A DNA stretch of 64,000 nucleotides from Blasia pusilla. Its lineage: Eukaryota; Marchantiophyta; Marchantiopsida; Blasiales. This document shows, one piece after another, positions 43,542 through 53,453 of this stretch. A model generated the notes under the pieces. The model was not told the DNA's origin, searched no databases, and was given only the letters and a program-made list of their open reading frames with translations. Position 1 is the stretch's first letter; every line of letters starts with the position of its first letter. The stretch covers positions 18,042,001-18,106,000 of the forward strand of contig CM114274.1 of assembly GCA_050084515.1 (NCBI GenBank), read 5' to 3'. The position numbers and the translations under genes are program-made.

Positions 43542-44458
43542 GTAAGTGTCCTCTTCCTAAAGTTTGATTTCTTCAACCCGTCGGAGTCCAACGGGCTGCA
43601 TAATTGGAAAGCTTAAAGATGGGCAGGAATGCTTTGAGTCTCTTACCACCATCCTGTTTGTGGTCAATGTCATAGTCAAGCAAATCGTTGGAGTCCGACG
43701 GGTTTCCTGGTGGCCAAGCACACCATATTAATCCGAGATACTGAAACCAGTCGAACATCGACGGGTGGAAAAATGACCATGATTTATTTTTTCTTCAATC
43801 CGTCGGACTTCAAGGAGTTGCACAATGAGAGGTAACAAGTCATTGAACGCCTAAAAGCAACTCGTCGGAGTCCAACAAGTTGTTGGATTGTCCGCTATTT
43901 TTTGGATACTTTTGACCAAAAGCAACTCGTCGGACTCCGACGGGTTGCATTTCCCCTCTAGGGTAGATGGTCGGAGTTCGAGAGCTTGCCTTGAGGCGTC
44001 CAATTATAGCTTTAGAGGGCCATTGCGCAACCCGTCGGACTCCAACGGGTTGATTGTGCAGTTTTTAACCTGGAAACCAAGGAATAAGAGGAACGTTTAG
44101 GGTTTAGGGTCTCTGGTCCAACCGATCGATTGGACCAGAGAGTCACGAAAAGAGAGTGCAACCCGTCGGACTCCGATGGGTTGCAATTCTCTCAAGAGTG
44201 TTGGAATAAGTGTAACACAAAGATAAGTGTTGCGACCCGTCAAACTCCGACGGGTTGCAACATTTATCTTTGTGTTACGATTTGGACCCCGATGGATTGA
44301 CAAAATTGCGACCCGTCGGATTCCGACGGGTTGCAACACTTATCTTTGTGCTACCATTTCGACGCCTATGGGTTGACAAAATTGCGACCCGTCAGAGTCC
44401 GACGGGTTGCACGAACCCGATAGCTTGCAGTATTCTTATCTTGTGTTTGGATGTGCAG
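43542..44458 (+). other. Intron 1 of the methyltransferase gene, palindrome-rich
   Basis: It starts GTAAGT and ends TGTGCAG. Removing it joins codon ...AAT AC|G ATT with no frame change. It contains about ten CAACCCGTCGGA palindromes (near 43577, 43859, 43921, 44028, 44158, 44232, 44310 and 44384). It also holds a longer inverted repeat at 44212-44279 whose arms also include ACACAAAGATAA. Confidence 0.7.
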
Positions 44459-46224
44459 GATTATATCCGAGGGGAACGTCATTGTATCTGCAGTTACAAA
44501 GTACACTGCAAGCAAGATGCAGAGTTACATTGCAATTTTCAACCCCAAACTTGGACGAGAGTTTTACAAGGAGCTCAAGGCGATAATCAAGCGCGAGTGG
44601 AAGAGAGACAAAGATCCACAAGGCCGGATTGGAGAGAAAGTGTCTCTAGACCATGTGCACAGATTTGCACTGTCTGGGATCTCCAAGTTTAGGCGAATCC
44701 GACTGATGGAAATCAATCTCGAGGGCATTGAGGCCCAAAAGCGGGCGGCACACCACCCTCTGGGAGTTTCAGATCCAGTGATCTCCCATTGGCTAAAGGA
44801 ATGGTCATTCTGGGATGCGTTGCGCCTTCTCGGGAAGTCCATGATCGTGGGTCTACAAGCGGAGCTGAAGAAGATTGAGCCAGTTCCAGAGGAACCAAAC
44901 CTAGAGGTTGCAGAAGATTTTGAACTGTGGCTTGATGACATTAGAGATAAGCCCACGGAAAACCCACGATTCAGGATGATGTTCAAAAATCACATCCTCC
45001 CTCAGGTAGATTTGGATGAGGAAATAGACGCCAAAAAACGGGATTTTGCAAAGAAGAAGCGGGATCTTCAGAAGCAGGCGGCCAAGTCATCTTGACAAAG
45101 AGCTACCCAGCGGATGATGTACGATTACCTCATCAATTGTATGAATGCATGTACCTGGCAAAAATTACCGACAGCCTACAAATTGTGGGCTTCTCTGCCT
45201 GATGGAGAGGGATTCTCCATGTACGATATGGAGATGGGATATGGCATGTCCGACTCGGAGGTTATCAATTGTCCAATCTAGTTAGCCTTCAATGACCAAG
45301 AGGATATTGCAGAAAAAAAATCTACGCGTGGTGTATGATGCAATGGTCACACGTAGGGACAACATTCCGAACTTCGTGAAGCCTAACGATTTTTTTGAAG
45401 GAGATGCGGAGGAGCAAGCCATCAAGATAGCGGAGTTGGGGGCAAAGATTGTCACCGCCAAAGACAAATCCACAACGGGTTTGAAAGCCAAGGCAGGGGG
45501 ATCGAGGAATTCTGAGGCCGAGTCTTCCAGAAATGAGGCTGAGTCCTCAAGGCGAGAGGCGGAATCATCCGGGAAAGCGGGGCGAGAGGGCCGAACCAGA
45601 TCCTCGTCCAAGAAAACCCATGTGGAGTCTTAGGTAACGGAGACTCCCACAAGCCGAAAGTAGACTCGGGAGAAGCGAAAGTGGGAGGCGTCTGGTTCGT
45701 CCGAGGAAGGAGATAAGGATGTGGAATACACTCCATCATCCTTGGGCAGGCATAGGAAAACAACCATCAAGACAAATTTTCTTATTCACTTGACTCATCT
45801 TGTCGATAAGCTGCAGAGTTTTAGTTCTCAGGAGTTGACACTTGCCATCGACAAATTGATCGTGCTGGGACGAAAACTCCTTCGAAACAAGCACGCCCCT
45901 TGGACGGTGCATGGGGTTGTTGAGGAGGTGGCGGTGGACCTCCTCATTACGGATTTTCCTTTTGGGTTTTTCTTCTGGGACAAAAATCCATCTGACACTA
46001 TCCTAGACTGGAATGTCCTGCTTTCGTACGACCAGATAGCGTTGTTGTTTTCTTTTGCCGATGCGTATCTGAGTGACACGGGTTGTTTCTTGGTCCTCAC
46101 TGGAGGGAGCAAAGACGAGCTCTTCAACCTTTGGTGCGTGAAGACGTCGCTGAAGTGAAGGACGGCGCAATCATGGGTCATTAAAAATGAGTATCCACTC
46201 AGATCGACGACGACTCAAGTCCGG

Positions 46225-46698
46225 GTAAGTCCTCTTTTTCAACGAATTGAGTTTGAACAGAAATTCAACCCGTTGGATCCCAACAACTTGTGTCAGCGGT
46301 GTCTGCAATCCGTCTGAAAGCGACGAGTTGCTCTCATATTTGGCAATTCTCAACTTTAAAAAATTGAATTCAGTTGTAAGCCAACTATCAGACTCTGACA
46401 GGTGGAGGTTTTGGCTAGCAAGATGAGCAACCTATTGCTTTCCGACGGGTTGCTCAAGGCCAACCCGTCGAACTCTGACAAGTTGTTGTTATGTGTGGCC
46501 TATAGGCCAAGTTTGGACGGGTTGGTAATCATTATGGACTAGTATGACGGGTTGAAAAGCAACCCGTCGGACTCCGATAGGTTGCTCCTCTGCCTAGCCA
46601 AATGAGCAACCCGTCGGACCCGACGTCTACTAGCTTTCCACTAGCTTACTAGTGGAAAATAATTTTGCTAACATTATTTTCCACCTGCTTGTTTATAG
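46225..46698 (+). other. Intron 2 of the methyltransferase gene, palindrome-rich
   Basis: GTAAGT at the start and TTTATAG at the end give a phase-0 intron joining CGG to ATG GAC. It includes five or more palindrome copies of varying decay, near 46265, 46375, 46462, 46558 and 46603. Confidence 0.65.
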
Positions 46699-47213
46699 AT
46701 GGACCACTCATTTATCTACTGCTTTGTAAGGCTCGAGCACAACTTCCAGGTGTTCAAGATCCCGGATCCAGTGGATCCATGCTCTGATGGGTATAGCTTA
46801 GATAGTCTCTACAATTCCTCCCCCTCCCAAAGAATTCACATGCAGGATGGAACCCCCTTACTTGGAGGAAGGGAGAAGTCACTTGCCTTGATGCAAACGC
46901 TCATTGAGCTCTGATTGAGGCCAGGTGACTTGGTCTTTGACTTGGTGGGCCTATCAGGGACGAGTATCAAAGGCGCTTGACACAGTGGCAGGAACATTCT
47001 CTGCCTTGAGGGAAGGCCAGAACTTTTTGACCTTTGCAAAGAGGCAAAGGCGGATTACGAGAGGTTAGTGGGAGTATACAATTCTCCTCCAAAGCCAATA
47101 GCTCCAGTTCCATTACCACCATTGATAGTGACACCATTGTCACGTCCTACTATTCCAAAAATCATGAGGGCAAAGTCGACAGTAATTCTGGAAGAGCTAT
47201 CGAGCGATGACGA

Positions 47214-47555
47214 GTGAGTTCAAAGATTTATTGGACCATCTTGACTAAAGCGTTTTGGAGTAGGGATTTAGTGCTTTCCAAGGATGGAACACATATTGAT
47301 ACTGGATGGGTGTCACCTTGTAGAGCATACAAGATTTATTGTCGAGGAAGGCGTTGGGACTCAAATCATGTTACATGGGACCGTTATGGTGTACCTAAGG
47401 GGGGGCCAAGGCTCTTGAATTTCCCAACATTTATGATCCTCGTCTACAATCGGCCAGAGGAGCCACTTGTATCCCAAGACATTCCTTTTGTACAGGAACC
47501 TAGGAGAATTAGGAGTAAATTTGTAGATGACGAGGCTAAAGAAATCATAGACTAG
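47214..47555 (+). pseudogene. Possible further exon of the methyltransferase gene
   Basis: A 113-codon frame overlaps the end of exon 3 in another phase. It reads smoothly (DRYGVPKGGPRLLNFPTFMI, ending FVDDEAKEIID) and looks like protein-coding sequence, but I recognise no domain. A GTGAGT at 47214 could be a splice donor of exon 3. Otherwise a frameshift may have moved the C-terminal part of the same protein out of phase. Confidence 0.4.
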
Positions 47556-48803
47556 ATCAAATGTACATTTCCGAGCTTCCCTTGGATGTAATAAAGGACA
47601 AGAAGGTTTTAACCATGATGGTTTTTGTAAACTTTTGCTGAATTTTTTTTTGTTCTTGTCGATTGTGTTGGTCTATCTACTTGAGGCTGTTTATTTTGCA
47701 ACTAGTCGGATTCCGACGGCTTGCAACTTGTCACAATATTTTAAACCCCTTTCACGCAACCTGTCGGATTCTGACAGGTTGGCTGCTTGAGTGATCCCAC
47801 TCTTTTTGTAAACTTTTGCTGAATTCTTTTTCATTCTTCGATTGTGTTGGTCTATCTACTCGAGGCTGTTTATTTTGCAACCCGTCAGATTTCGATGGGT
47901 TGCAACTGCGGATTCCGACGTGTTGCAAGAGTTGCAACTTGTTGGATTCCGATGGATTGGAAGGGGTGCAACTTGTCGGATTCCAACATTTAGGGTATGA
48001 ATGAAGGGACATGGGTGCATCAGTTCCTCTTTACTCCTGAAAAATATCAACCTTTTTGTTCAATTTTCGTCTTCGTCTGATCACATTTTCTTCTTGATGC
48101 ATACATTACTCAATCGTTGAGAGAATGGTGAAACCAATTTGTCAAACGCACAGCACTCCATGGTATACTTTATGCACCCATTCATGAGCCAACATCATCC
48201 AATAATGTCATGAAAGTCTTCGGCTACCATTAGTGATGAGTGATTTGTTATATTGTGGAAAATCCCCTCATGGATGAGTATTGATCGGATGGGATATTTA
48301 ATGCCTTGTAAGAAGAGTCAACAATCCATAATGTCAACCATATCTTCAGAGAAGTTAAACCTTGAAGGGCATAGGAGTCTATTGAGACCAGAGTTAGAGT
48401 CTTTATTTGAACCTTTCATTGAGATGAAATTGCTACTTGTGGTCAAATTATCTACCGATAGTCCTCCAACAATAATACCCCTCTGCCCGACTTCCTGTAG
48501 AGCTAGCTTTGACATGCAATGTGAAAAAATTTGGGCTCACATGGAGAGTGATGGAAGGATGTTTGTAGTGGTCTTATGATGTTTACTTTTTTTTCCAAGC
48601 CAAGAAAAAGAAGGTTACTTTAGGTCCGAATGTGGTCCACTTACTACTCTCTTCTAAAGATTTCATGAATTGGAAAGCAAACAAAAATTTCAAAAATGTC
48701 AAAAAATTTTGAAGAGAGGAGGCGGATTCTGCCCTATTTTTTGAAGAGAGACTCTCCTGTCTTCTTCTCTTGTCTTACTCTCTCCCGCTGAATACCACCC
48801 CCC
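47556..48803. other. Right terminal region of the MULE-like element
   Basis: No gene is recognised. An imperfect direct duplication of about 80 bp (47622-47703 and 47803-47882, TTTTGTAAACTTTTGCTGAA) contains and borders palindrome copies (47699, 47756, 47877, 47930 and 47972). The last 120 bases are pyrimidine-rich, mirroring the purine-rich left end. The boundary at 48803 is set by the target duplication. Confidence 0.45.
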
Positions 48804-49260
48804 CTTCAATCTCTTGGGCATATCTATGGGAGAACTCATGGTAATCGTCCATGGGCATCCCCTCTAAATGCTGGAACATACCATTTCAGGCTATAAATGG
48901 GTTGAACTCTCTAGAGTTCCTCGCCCGTAGGAAGTCGTACCAACTCCTAAACTCTGCTATGAAATCGTGCCTACTGCACGAGAAAACCTACGCGGTCCTC
49001 TACCCCAGTCGTCCATCTCGTACGCCCAACTTGTAGGACCATTCACAATGTGTGGCGATGTGCTCACAAACTCCTCTACACTCTCCCCTTTGTCTGACGA
49101 TGACACAGAAGGAGGTTGAGGTGGTCCCTCACGTAGAGACCCTCGGAACCTCGCGCCATTCCGCGTAAAACCTCTAGAGCTACTCTCGGGTTCACCACCT
49201 CGCCTCTGAAAGTCCCAAACGGATGCCATGATGATCCTCGTGCCCCTCTCACTCAATCAC
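48804..49260 (-). pseudogene. Gag N-terminal fragment, Elem-1 (right of the MULE insertion)
   Basis: This continues the gag cut at 34913, with GMFQHLEGMPMDDYHEFS, HDFIAEF-type sequence (ELHD lost in a small deletion), EFVSTSPHIVNGPTSWAYEMDD and FQRRGGEPESSSRGF. An ATG (MASVWDF) exists here at about 49228, where the other copies have ACG. It is therefore uncertain whether this is the true Gag start. Confidence 0.7.
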
Positions 49261-50055
49261 TCTCAACCTCATGAGTAATCCCTCAATCACTCATCCCAAA
49301 CATGTGGCAATCGATCTAAACTCTCCCTCCCCGAGACGTGCAACGTGCGGCAAATCGACCAAGCTATCATCTCATCGACAACCTACCCTCAACTCCGGAC
49401 ATCCCACACACGTCTATGTCCCCTAAACCACATACATGAATGATGCTCTTAGCATCCACACAACCCAATATCCCCAAATAAACAACCCAAATCCCAGAAT
49501 CCCTCACACGTGCAGGGTAAAGGACCAGAATGGATAACCTAAACACATGTCGATGTCGCTCCGCAACAACTGCAAATCTCGACCCCAACTCGTTCGTGAA
49601 TACAACTCCTCCAATAAAGAAGTCGTACTCCTCTTGTACTAACGCTGCTCAATCTCCTCGATGTGCACTGTAGGTCGAGCGGTCCGGTGCGGCACGGAAC
49701 GGCTACAAATAGCACGACACTCGGGAATAGGGTGCGGCACTTGGCGGCATACCCTCCTCAATCAGAAATTAACATGCTCTGCTCCTTACTGAAGAAGAGG
49801 TTCCGCAATCGAGATGGTGCGGTGCAGCCCCGAGTGGCACGACGCAACAATCAAAGGCGCATTGCGGCTACGGGCATCACGGCACGGTACTCGATCATCG
49901 TCAAGCGGCTACCAATCACAATATAGCAGCATGAAATCAAAACTCAAACATCATAATCGGAGGTCATCTGCCATCACTATTTGATGACGAAATTTTGATT
50001 ATGGTGGCAACCAAAATAAAGTAGTACGTGATGGCGACGCAAGTCAGAAAATCAA
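49261..50055 (-). other. Elem-1 leader, first part
   Basis: Colinear with 22236-23060 of copy 2a, including the CGGCACGG-rich block. It ends ...AAAATCAA at the Elem-3 insertion point and resumes at 59499. Confidence 0.65.
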
Positions 50056-50823
50056 TGTCATGCGCATACACATCGCTACACAATACATTGCTATCACCGA
50101 ACACACACACAAACACGCATGATCCCATGCTAACTCATGGCATCCAAACAACGAGACAAGAAGTACCAAAATATCTCCAATAAAGTAAGATCCAATCTCT
50201 CTCTCCACCATCTCACACCATAGCTCTCAAAGGTGTGCACTCTCTCTCATGTCAAACCAAACCCACTCTCCTAATGAGAGGCTCGGGTTACACTCACAAG
50301 GCAAGGGACCATACCTCCGCCGCCTCATGCCAAGAGGTTCAACAAAGAGAGAATGAGCTCTCAAGTTCTCTCTCCTTGAGGTATACCCCTCCCCTCTCCC
50401 AAGCTCTCTCCATGGTAACCTATTCTCCCAAGTCACCTCCTTGGCTCTTGACCTGATGTAGGAGGTCAAGGGCCACTTACCAAAAATAGAAAGTCGATCA
50501 TATACTCAAAATAATACTTATCTAAAATAGTAAGTTCCTCAATATGGCTCCAAATGAGCCAAAACGAAGGGGAAACCTACTCTCTCAGGTTTCCCGGGGC
50601 CTCAACAGGTCATCCGCGACCTATAGACCGTGTCCTCCACTACTCACGAAGGTGCTCTATTAGATCTCACCGATCTATCCTAAAAGACGTGATAGCTGTC
50701 GTGCGCATACACATCGCTACACAACATACATCGCTGTCATCGAACACACACACAAACACGCATGATCCCATACTAACTCATGGCATCCAAACAACGAGAC
50801 AAGAAGTACCAAAATATCTCCAA
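50056..50823 (-). repeat. Elem-3 3' terminal block B2-A2-B1
   Basis: B2 (50056-50180) is TGTCATGCGCATAC...ATCTCCAA. A2 (50181-50694) is TAAAGTAAG...GACGTGATA. After two bases, B1 (50697-50823) starts TGTCGTGCGCATAC. The following TCGCCCCCCTAG is the putative polypurine tract on the element strand. Confidence 0.75.
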
Positions 50824-51004
50824 TCGCCCCCCTAGCTGGTGGTTTGGTCCCTCTAACTCTAGATAGCCATCTATCCCTACCTACCATGACATACATCTCT
50901 CAGACGCTAAGAGCAAAAAGGCCGGGTGCTCATGTGGCCCCATCGTTAGTCGCCTTCTTGTCATCCATGTCACAGACACAAGTCGGAATGTAGAACTACC
51001 TACT
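50824..51004 (-). other. Elem-3 3' untranslated region
   Basis: Noncoding and colinear with 14733-14918 of copy 2a. Only the G-rich tract beside B1 is notable. Confidence 0.5.
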
Positions 51005-52030
51005 CTATGTACATCTGGGACACATGCATCGTCCCTGAGGAACCCTAGTGAGAGGTGGCGTCAAACATGCCATATGCCATCCTCTCGAACACCCATCACA
51101 GACTAGCATCGTGGCCGCACCACGGACAGAACCACACAACATACAACGCAAGCCTGCAGGAACTATTGCTAAGCTCGGATCTACTATACCATCAATGTTA
51201 GGAAGGTGACATGGCGTACAATTACGCACATGGTCCTTCTATACCATACCATCGCGTCCCTCTAGCAAGAGAACACCCGATGGCAAAATGTCACGCACTC
51301 TCAGGATAGTGCGCCCTGTAGTCACATCCAACATCGTCGGTGCCGTTTGCTGCAAGTAGACATAATCTCCCTGATGAAACCTCCGGATTGTTGGTCGATA
51401 ACCACCACCCCGAATAGTCGCATACCTCAACGTATCCCGATGCTGTGCAATCGCCAAGTTCTCGAATGCCATGGGCATCACTCTCCGAAATAACTCAGTC
51501 CTTTGAGAACATGCTCGCACCCATACATCGGGATCATCAAGGTCTAGCATCTCACCAGCATCTCGACGAATGGCCGCAGGTAAATCTGGCTCTCGGCCAT
51601 AAAGTAGCAAGTACGGTGAAAAAGACGATAAGGATGCCTGCCTCCTGAATCTGTATCTCATCGCCAACCATGGCAACTGGAGGTCCCAATCTCCTAGCTG
51701 ACCTCTCTGCAAGCCATACTTGCGTAAAACCCTCTTCACCATCTGCACAACTCTCTCTCCACTAATCCATCCGCCTCACGATGATCTCGCGAAGTCGTGC
51801 GGTGGTCGATCAGCGCCTGATCACACAAGGCCTGGAACTCACCGCGAAACTCGGAACCCTGGTCTGTCAACACCTCAGCCGGTGCGCCATAATGACTCAG
51901 CACTCTGTCAAGAAAGGCATAAGGTACTCCCTCACTCGCTTTGCAGGCAATACAACCAACTCAATCCACTTCAAGAAGTGGTTGACCATCACGAACACAT
52001 AACGACTGTGACGCTCCGTCAAGGGCAAAG
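51005..52030 (-). pseudogene. Integrase core with C-terminal PHD finger, Elem-3
   Basis: The PHD finger keeps all eight zinc ligands in C4HC3 order: CMLCGS, then VCDGC, then RGWHMACLTPPL, then CMCPRC. The conserved Trp two residues before the last pair is Cys. Upstream are the integrase tail (RRFHQGDYVYLQQTAP, GRTILRVRDILPSGVLLLEG), the core Glu region (QMVKRVLRKYGLQRG), and further upstream GPLPLTERHSRYVFVMV. Frameshifts lie near 51750 and 51930. The HHCC zinc-binding part is deleted at about 52030. The finger occupies the place where chromoviruses carry a chromodomain. Confidence 0.8.
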
Positions 52031-52850
52031 GTCCTGCAACGGAACCATCTGGCCCACTGTAGGATCCGATCTCGCTCTCTAGCATCCACGGTGCTCGCAA
52101 GGCTGCCAGTACGAAGATACTCCAAGACTACTCCATCATCATGAATATCTCGGCCACTTGTTGTCTCCTCACTGGCCTCGGGATCCAAGGACTCTCCACT
52201 AGACCTCGCCATCGAAGTCTCCACACTCTGGCTCTCCATAGCCAACATGCCTAAATAGGCTGACGCGTGCCATCCTGGCACCGACTCCTCATCACTCTCT
52301 CCATGCCATCGAGCTCCAGTCGCATCTCGCTGACTCGGGCATGGGTTACAATTCAACCCATCTGCATCCTGGTTGAGTGTCCCAGGTCTATGTACCACCT
52401 AAAAATCATACTCCTACAACAACACAACCCATCTCGCAAGCTTCCCTGTAAACTTGTCGGACTCCATCAACCACTTCAATGGTTGATGATCAATGATGAT
52501 GGTAAAGGGGTTGCCGAATAAGTAACACCTGAAATGCGCGACAGTCCACACCGCAGCCAAGCACTCACCCTCATACGAGTTGTACTTTGCCTCTGCAACG
52601 TTGTTCGAGCGACTAGCGTAAGCCACCACAAACTCTCTACCCTCATCATCATGCAGGGTGAGCACCGCTCCAAGCCCCAACATGCTCCAATCTATGTGCA
52701 ACTGGAAAGGACGCCCCCTGATCGGTCTCCTCAAGATGGGTGCGGACGTCAACCTGTCCTTGAGCAAGTGAAATGCTCGCTCCTGCTCATCCCCCCAATG
52801 CCACTAGTGATCCACCTTGGTCAGCAAGGTCAGCGGCTTCGCAATTGAAC
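52031..52850 (-). pseudogene. RNase H and linker, Elem-3
   Basis: This is the best RNase H of the family. RGRPFQLHIDWSMLGLGAVL has the first Asp, YNSYEGECLAAVWTVAHF the Glu, and FTIIIDHQPLKWLMES the next Asp, all in one 118-codon segment (52414-52767). The HRPGTLNQDADGLN end and the acidic linker follow, in another frame. A deletion removes the boundary with the integrase zinc region. Confidence 0.8.
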
Positions 52851-53450
52851 TGAACCGCCACTGGTACAAATAATCCTTCCGTGAGGATCGATGCCCCAAA
52901 ATGTCATCTTCTGCTTGTCCTCCAATCTGATAGGCAGCTGATGGTATCCGGCTCGAAAATCCAATGAACAGAAGACCTTTGCGTGACCAATCGCATCAAA
53001 AATCTCCTAAGGGGTGGGCATGGCATACCTATCGTACTTCGTCTGCCGATTGATAGGTCGGTAATCCCCACACATCCGCCTATATGTCCAGTTGCCATGC
53101 ACATCCTTCTTTGCAGGCATGATAGTGGCAGATGCATACTCCCCATGCGACATCTCCACTTGTCCTACTCCGACCAAGTCCTGGCTCCTACTCTGAATCA
53201 GAGCCCTCTCCATATCACTGTACTTGTAGGGTCATCGGAAGATTGGCATATCACTCGACAACTCAATGCAGATCCCCGGTCCCTTCAACGTACCCAAATC
53301 CTCCATGCTAAATGCAAAGGAGCTTCTATAACTCCTGAGGAACTGATGTATTCGGCGCCGCTCTCCTCCTGTCAACTTAGGGCCCATATCTGGCTCCCAA
53401 GTCTCCATCGTGACTACGGTAGGACTCTCCAGCGCGAGTATTGGTGGTTG
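52851..53450 (-). pseudogene. RT fragment, Elem-3
   Basis: This keeps ERALIQSRSQDLVGVGQVEM, IMPAKKDVHGNWTYRRMCGD and YRPINRQTKYDRYAMPTP. The segment from the strand after HLPI to the thumb is deleted at about 52855-52905, removing YIDD. The copy therefore could not reverse-transcribe itself. Confidence 0.75.
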
Positions 53451-53453
53451 CTA

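Larger units (their letters stand above)
42348..47217 (+). pseudogene. Beta-class DNA methyltransferase (N6-adenine/N4-cytosine type), three visible exons, decayed
   Basis: Exon 1 (42348-43541) opens MTRKKTKETKVGRLTP and has a charged, probably coiled-coil stretch (42450-42630) and an acidic region. Exon 2 (44459-46224) carries a long helical region and, near 45952, the catalytic loop LLITDFPFGF. This is the DPPY/DPPF motif IV with the first Pro changed to Phe, followed by the LSDTGCFLVLTGG strand. Exon 3 (46699-47217) has motif X (GREKSLALMQTLIEL) and SAM-binding motif I (GDLVFDLVGLSGTS, normally DPFxGSGT), then LCLEGRPELF. Motif order IV then X-I is that of beta-class enzymes. Both introns join in frame (GTAAGT at 43542 and 46225, AG at 44458 and 46698). 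At least a dozen stops or frameshifts inactivate it. It may be cargo that modifies the element's own DNA. Methylated base and target are unknown. Confidence 0.65.
34914..48803. mobile_element. 13.9-kb MULE-like element carrying a beta-class DNA methyltransferase
   Basis: This segment interrupts Elem-1 gag and is flanked by a 9-bp duplication. It holds a minus-strand MULE transposase with SWIM finger (35322-39935), a divergent plus-strand gene for an N6A/N4C-type methyltransferase (42348-47217), and many copies of a CAACCCGTCGGA palindrome on both sides. The ends are purine-rich when read inward (GAGGAGCGGTAAGAGGAG and, inverted from the right, CAGCGGGAGAGAGTAAGAC), a weak terminal inverted repeat. 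Long perfect TIRs are not evident. The continuity of target and of the palindromes argues for one element, but a stack of two elements cannot be excluded. Confidence 0.6.

Noticed and set aside
45840-46160. C5-type methyltransferase in the MULE-like element
   Set aside because: There is no PCQ loop or ENV motif. The DFPF loop followed by a downstream glycine-rich SAM motif is of the N6A/N4C type.
37040-47990. CRISPR-like array from the regularly recurring CAACCCGTCGGA repeats
   Set aside because: Spacing is irregular, spacers are not unique, the repeats are palindromic and decayed, and the context is a eukaryotic transposon with introns.
34914-48803. Helitron or CACTA element
   Set aside because: There is no Rep/helicase, no CACTA ends and no 3-bp duplication. 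A 9-bp duplication and a SWIM-finger transposase point to a MULE-like element.
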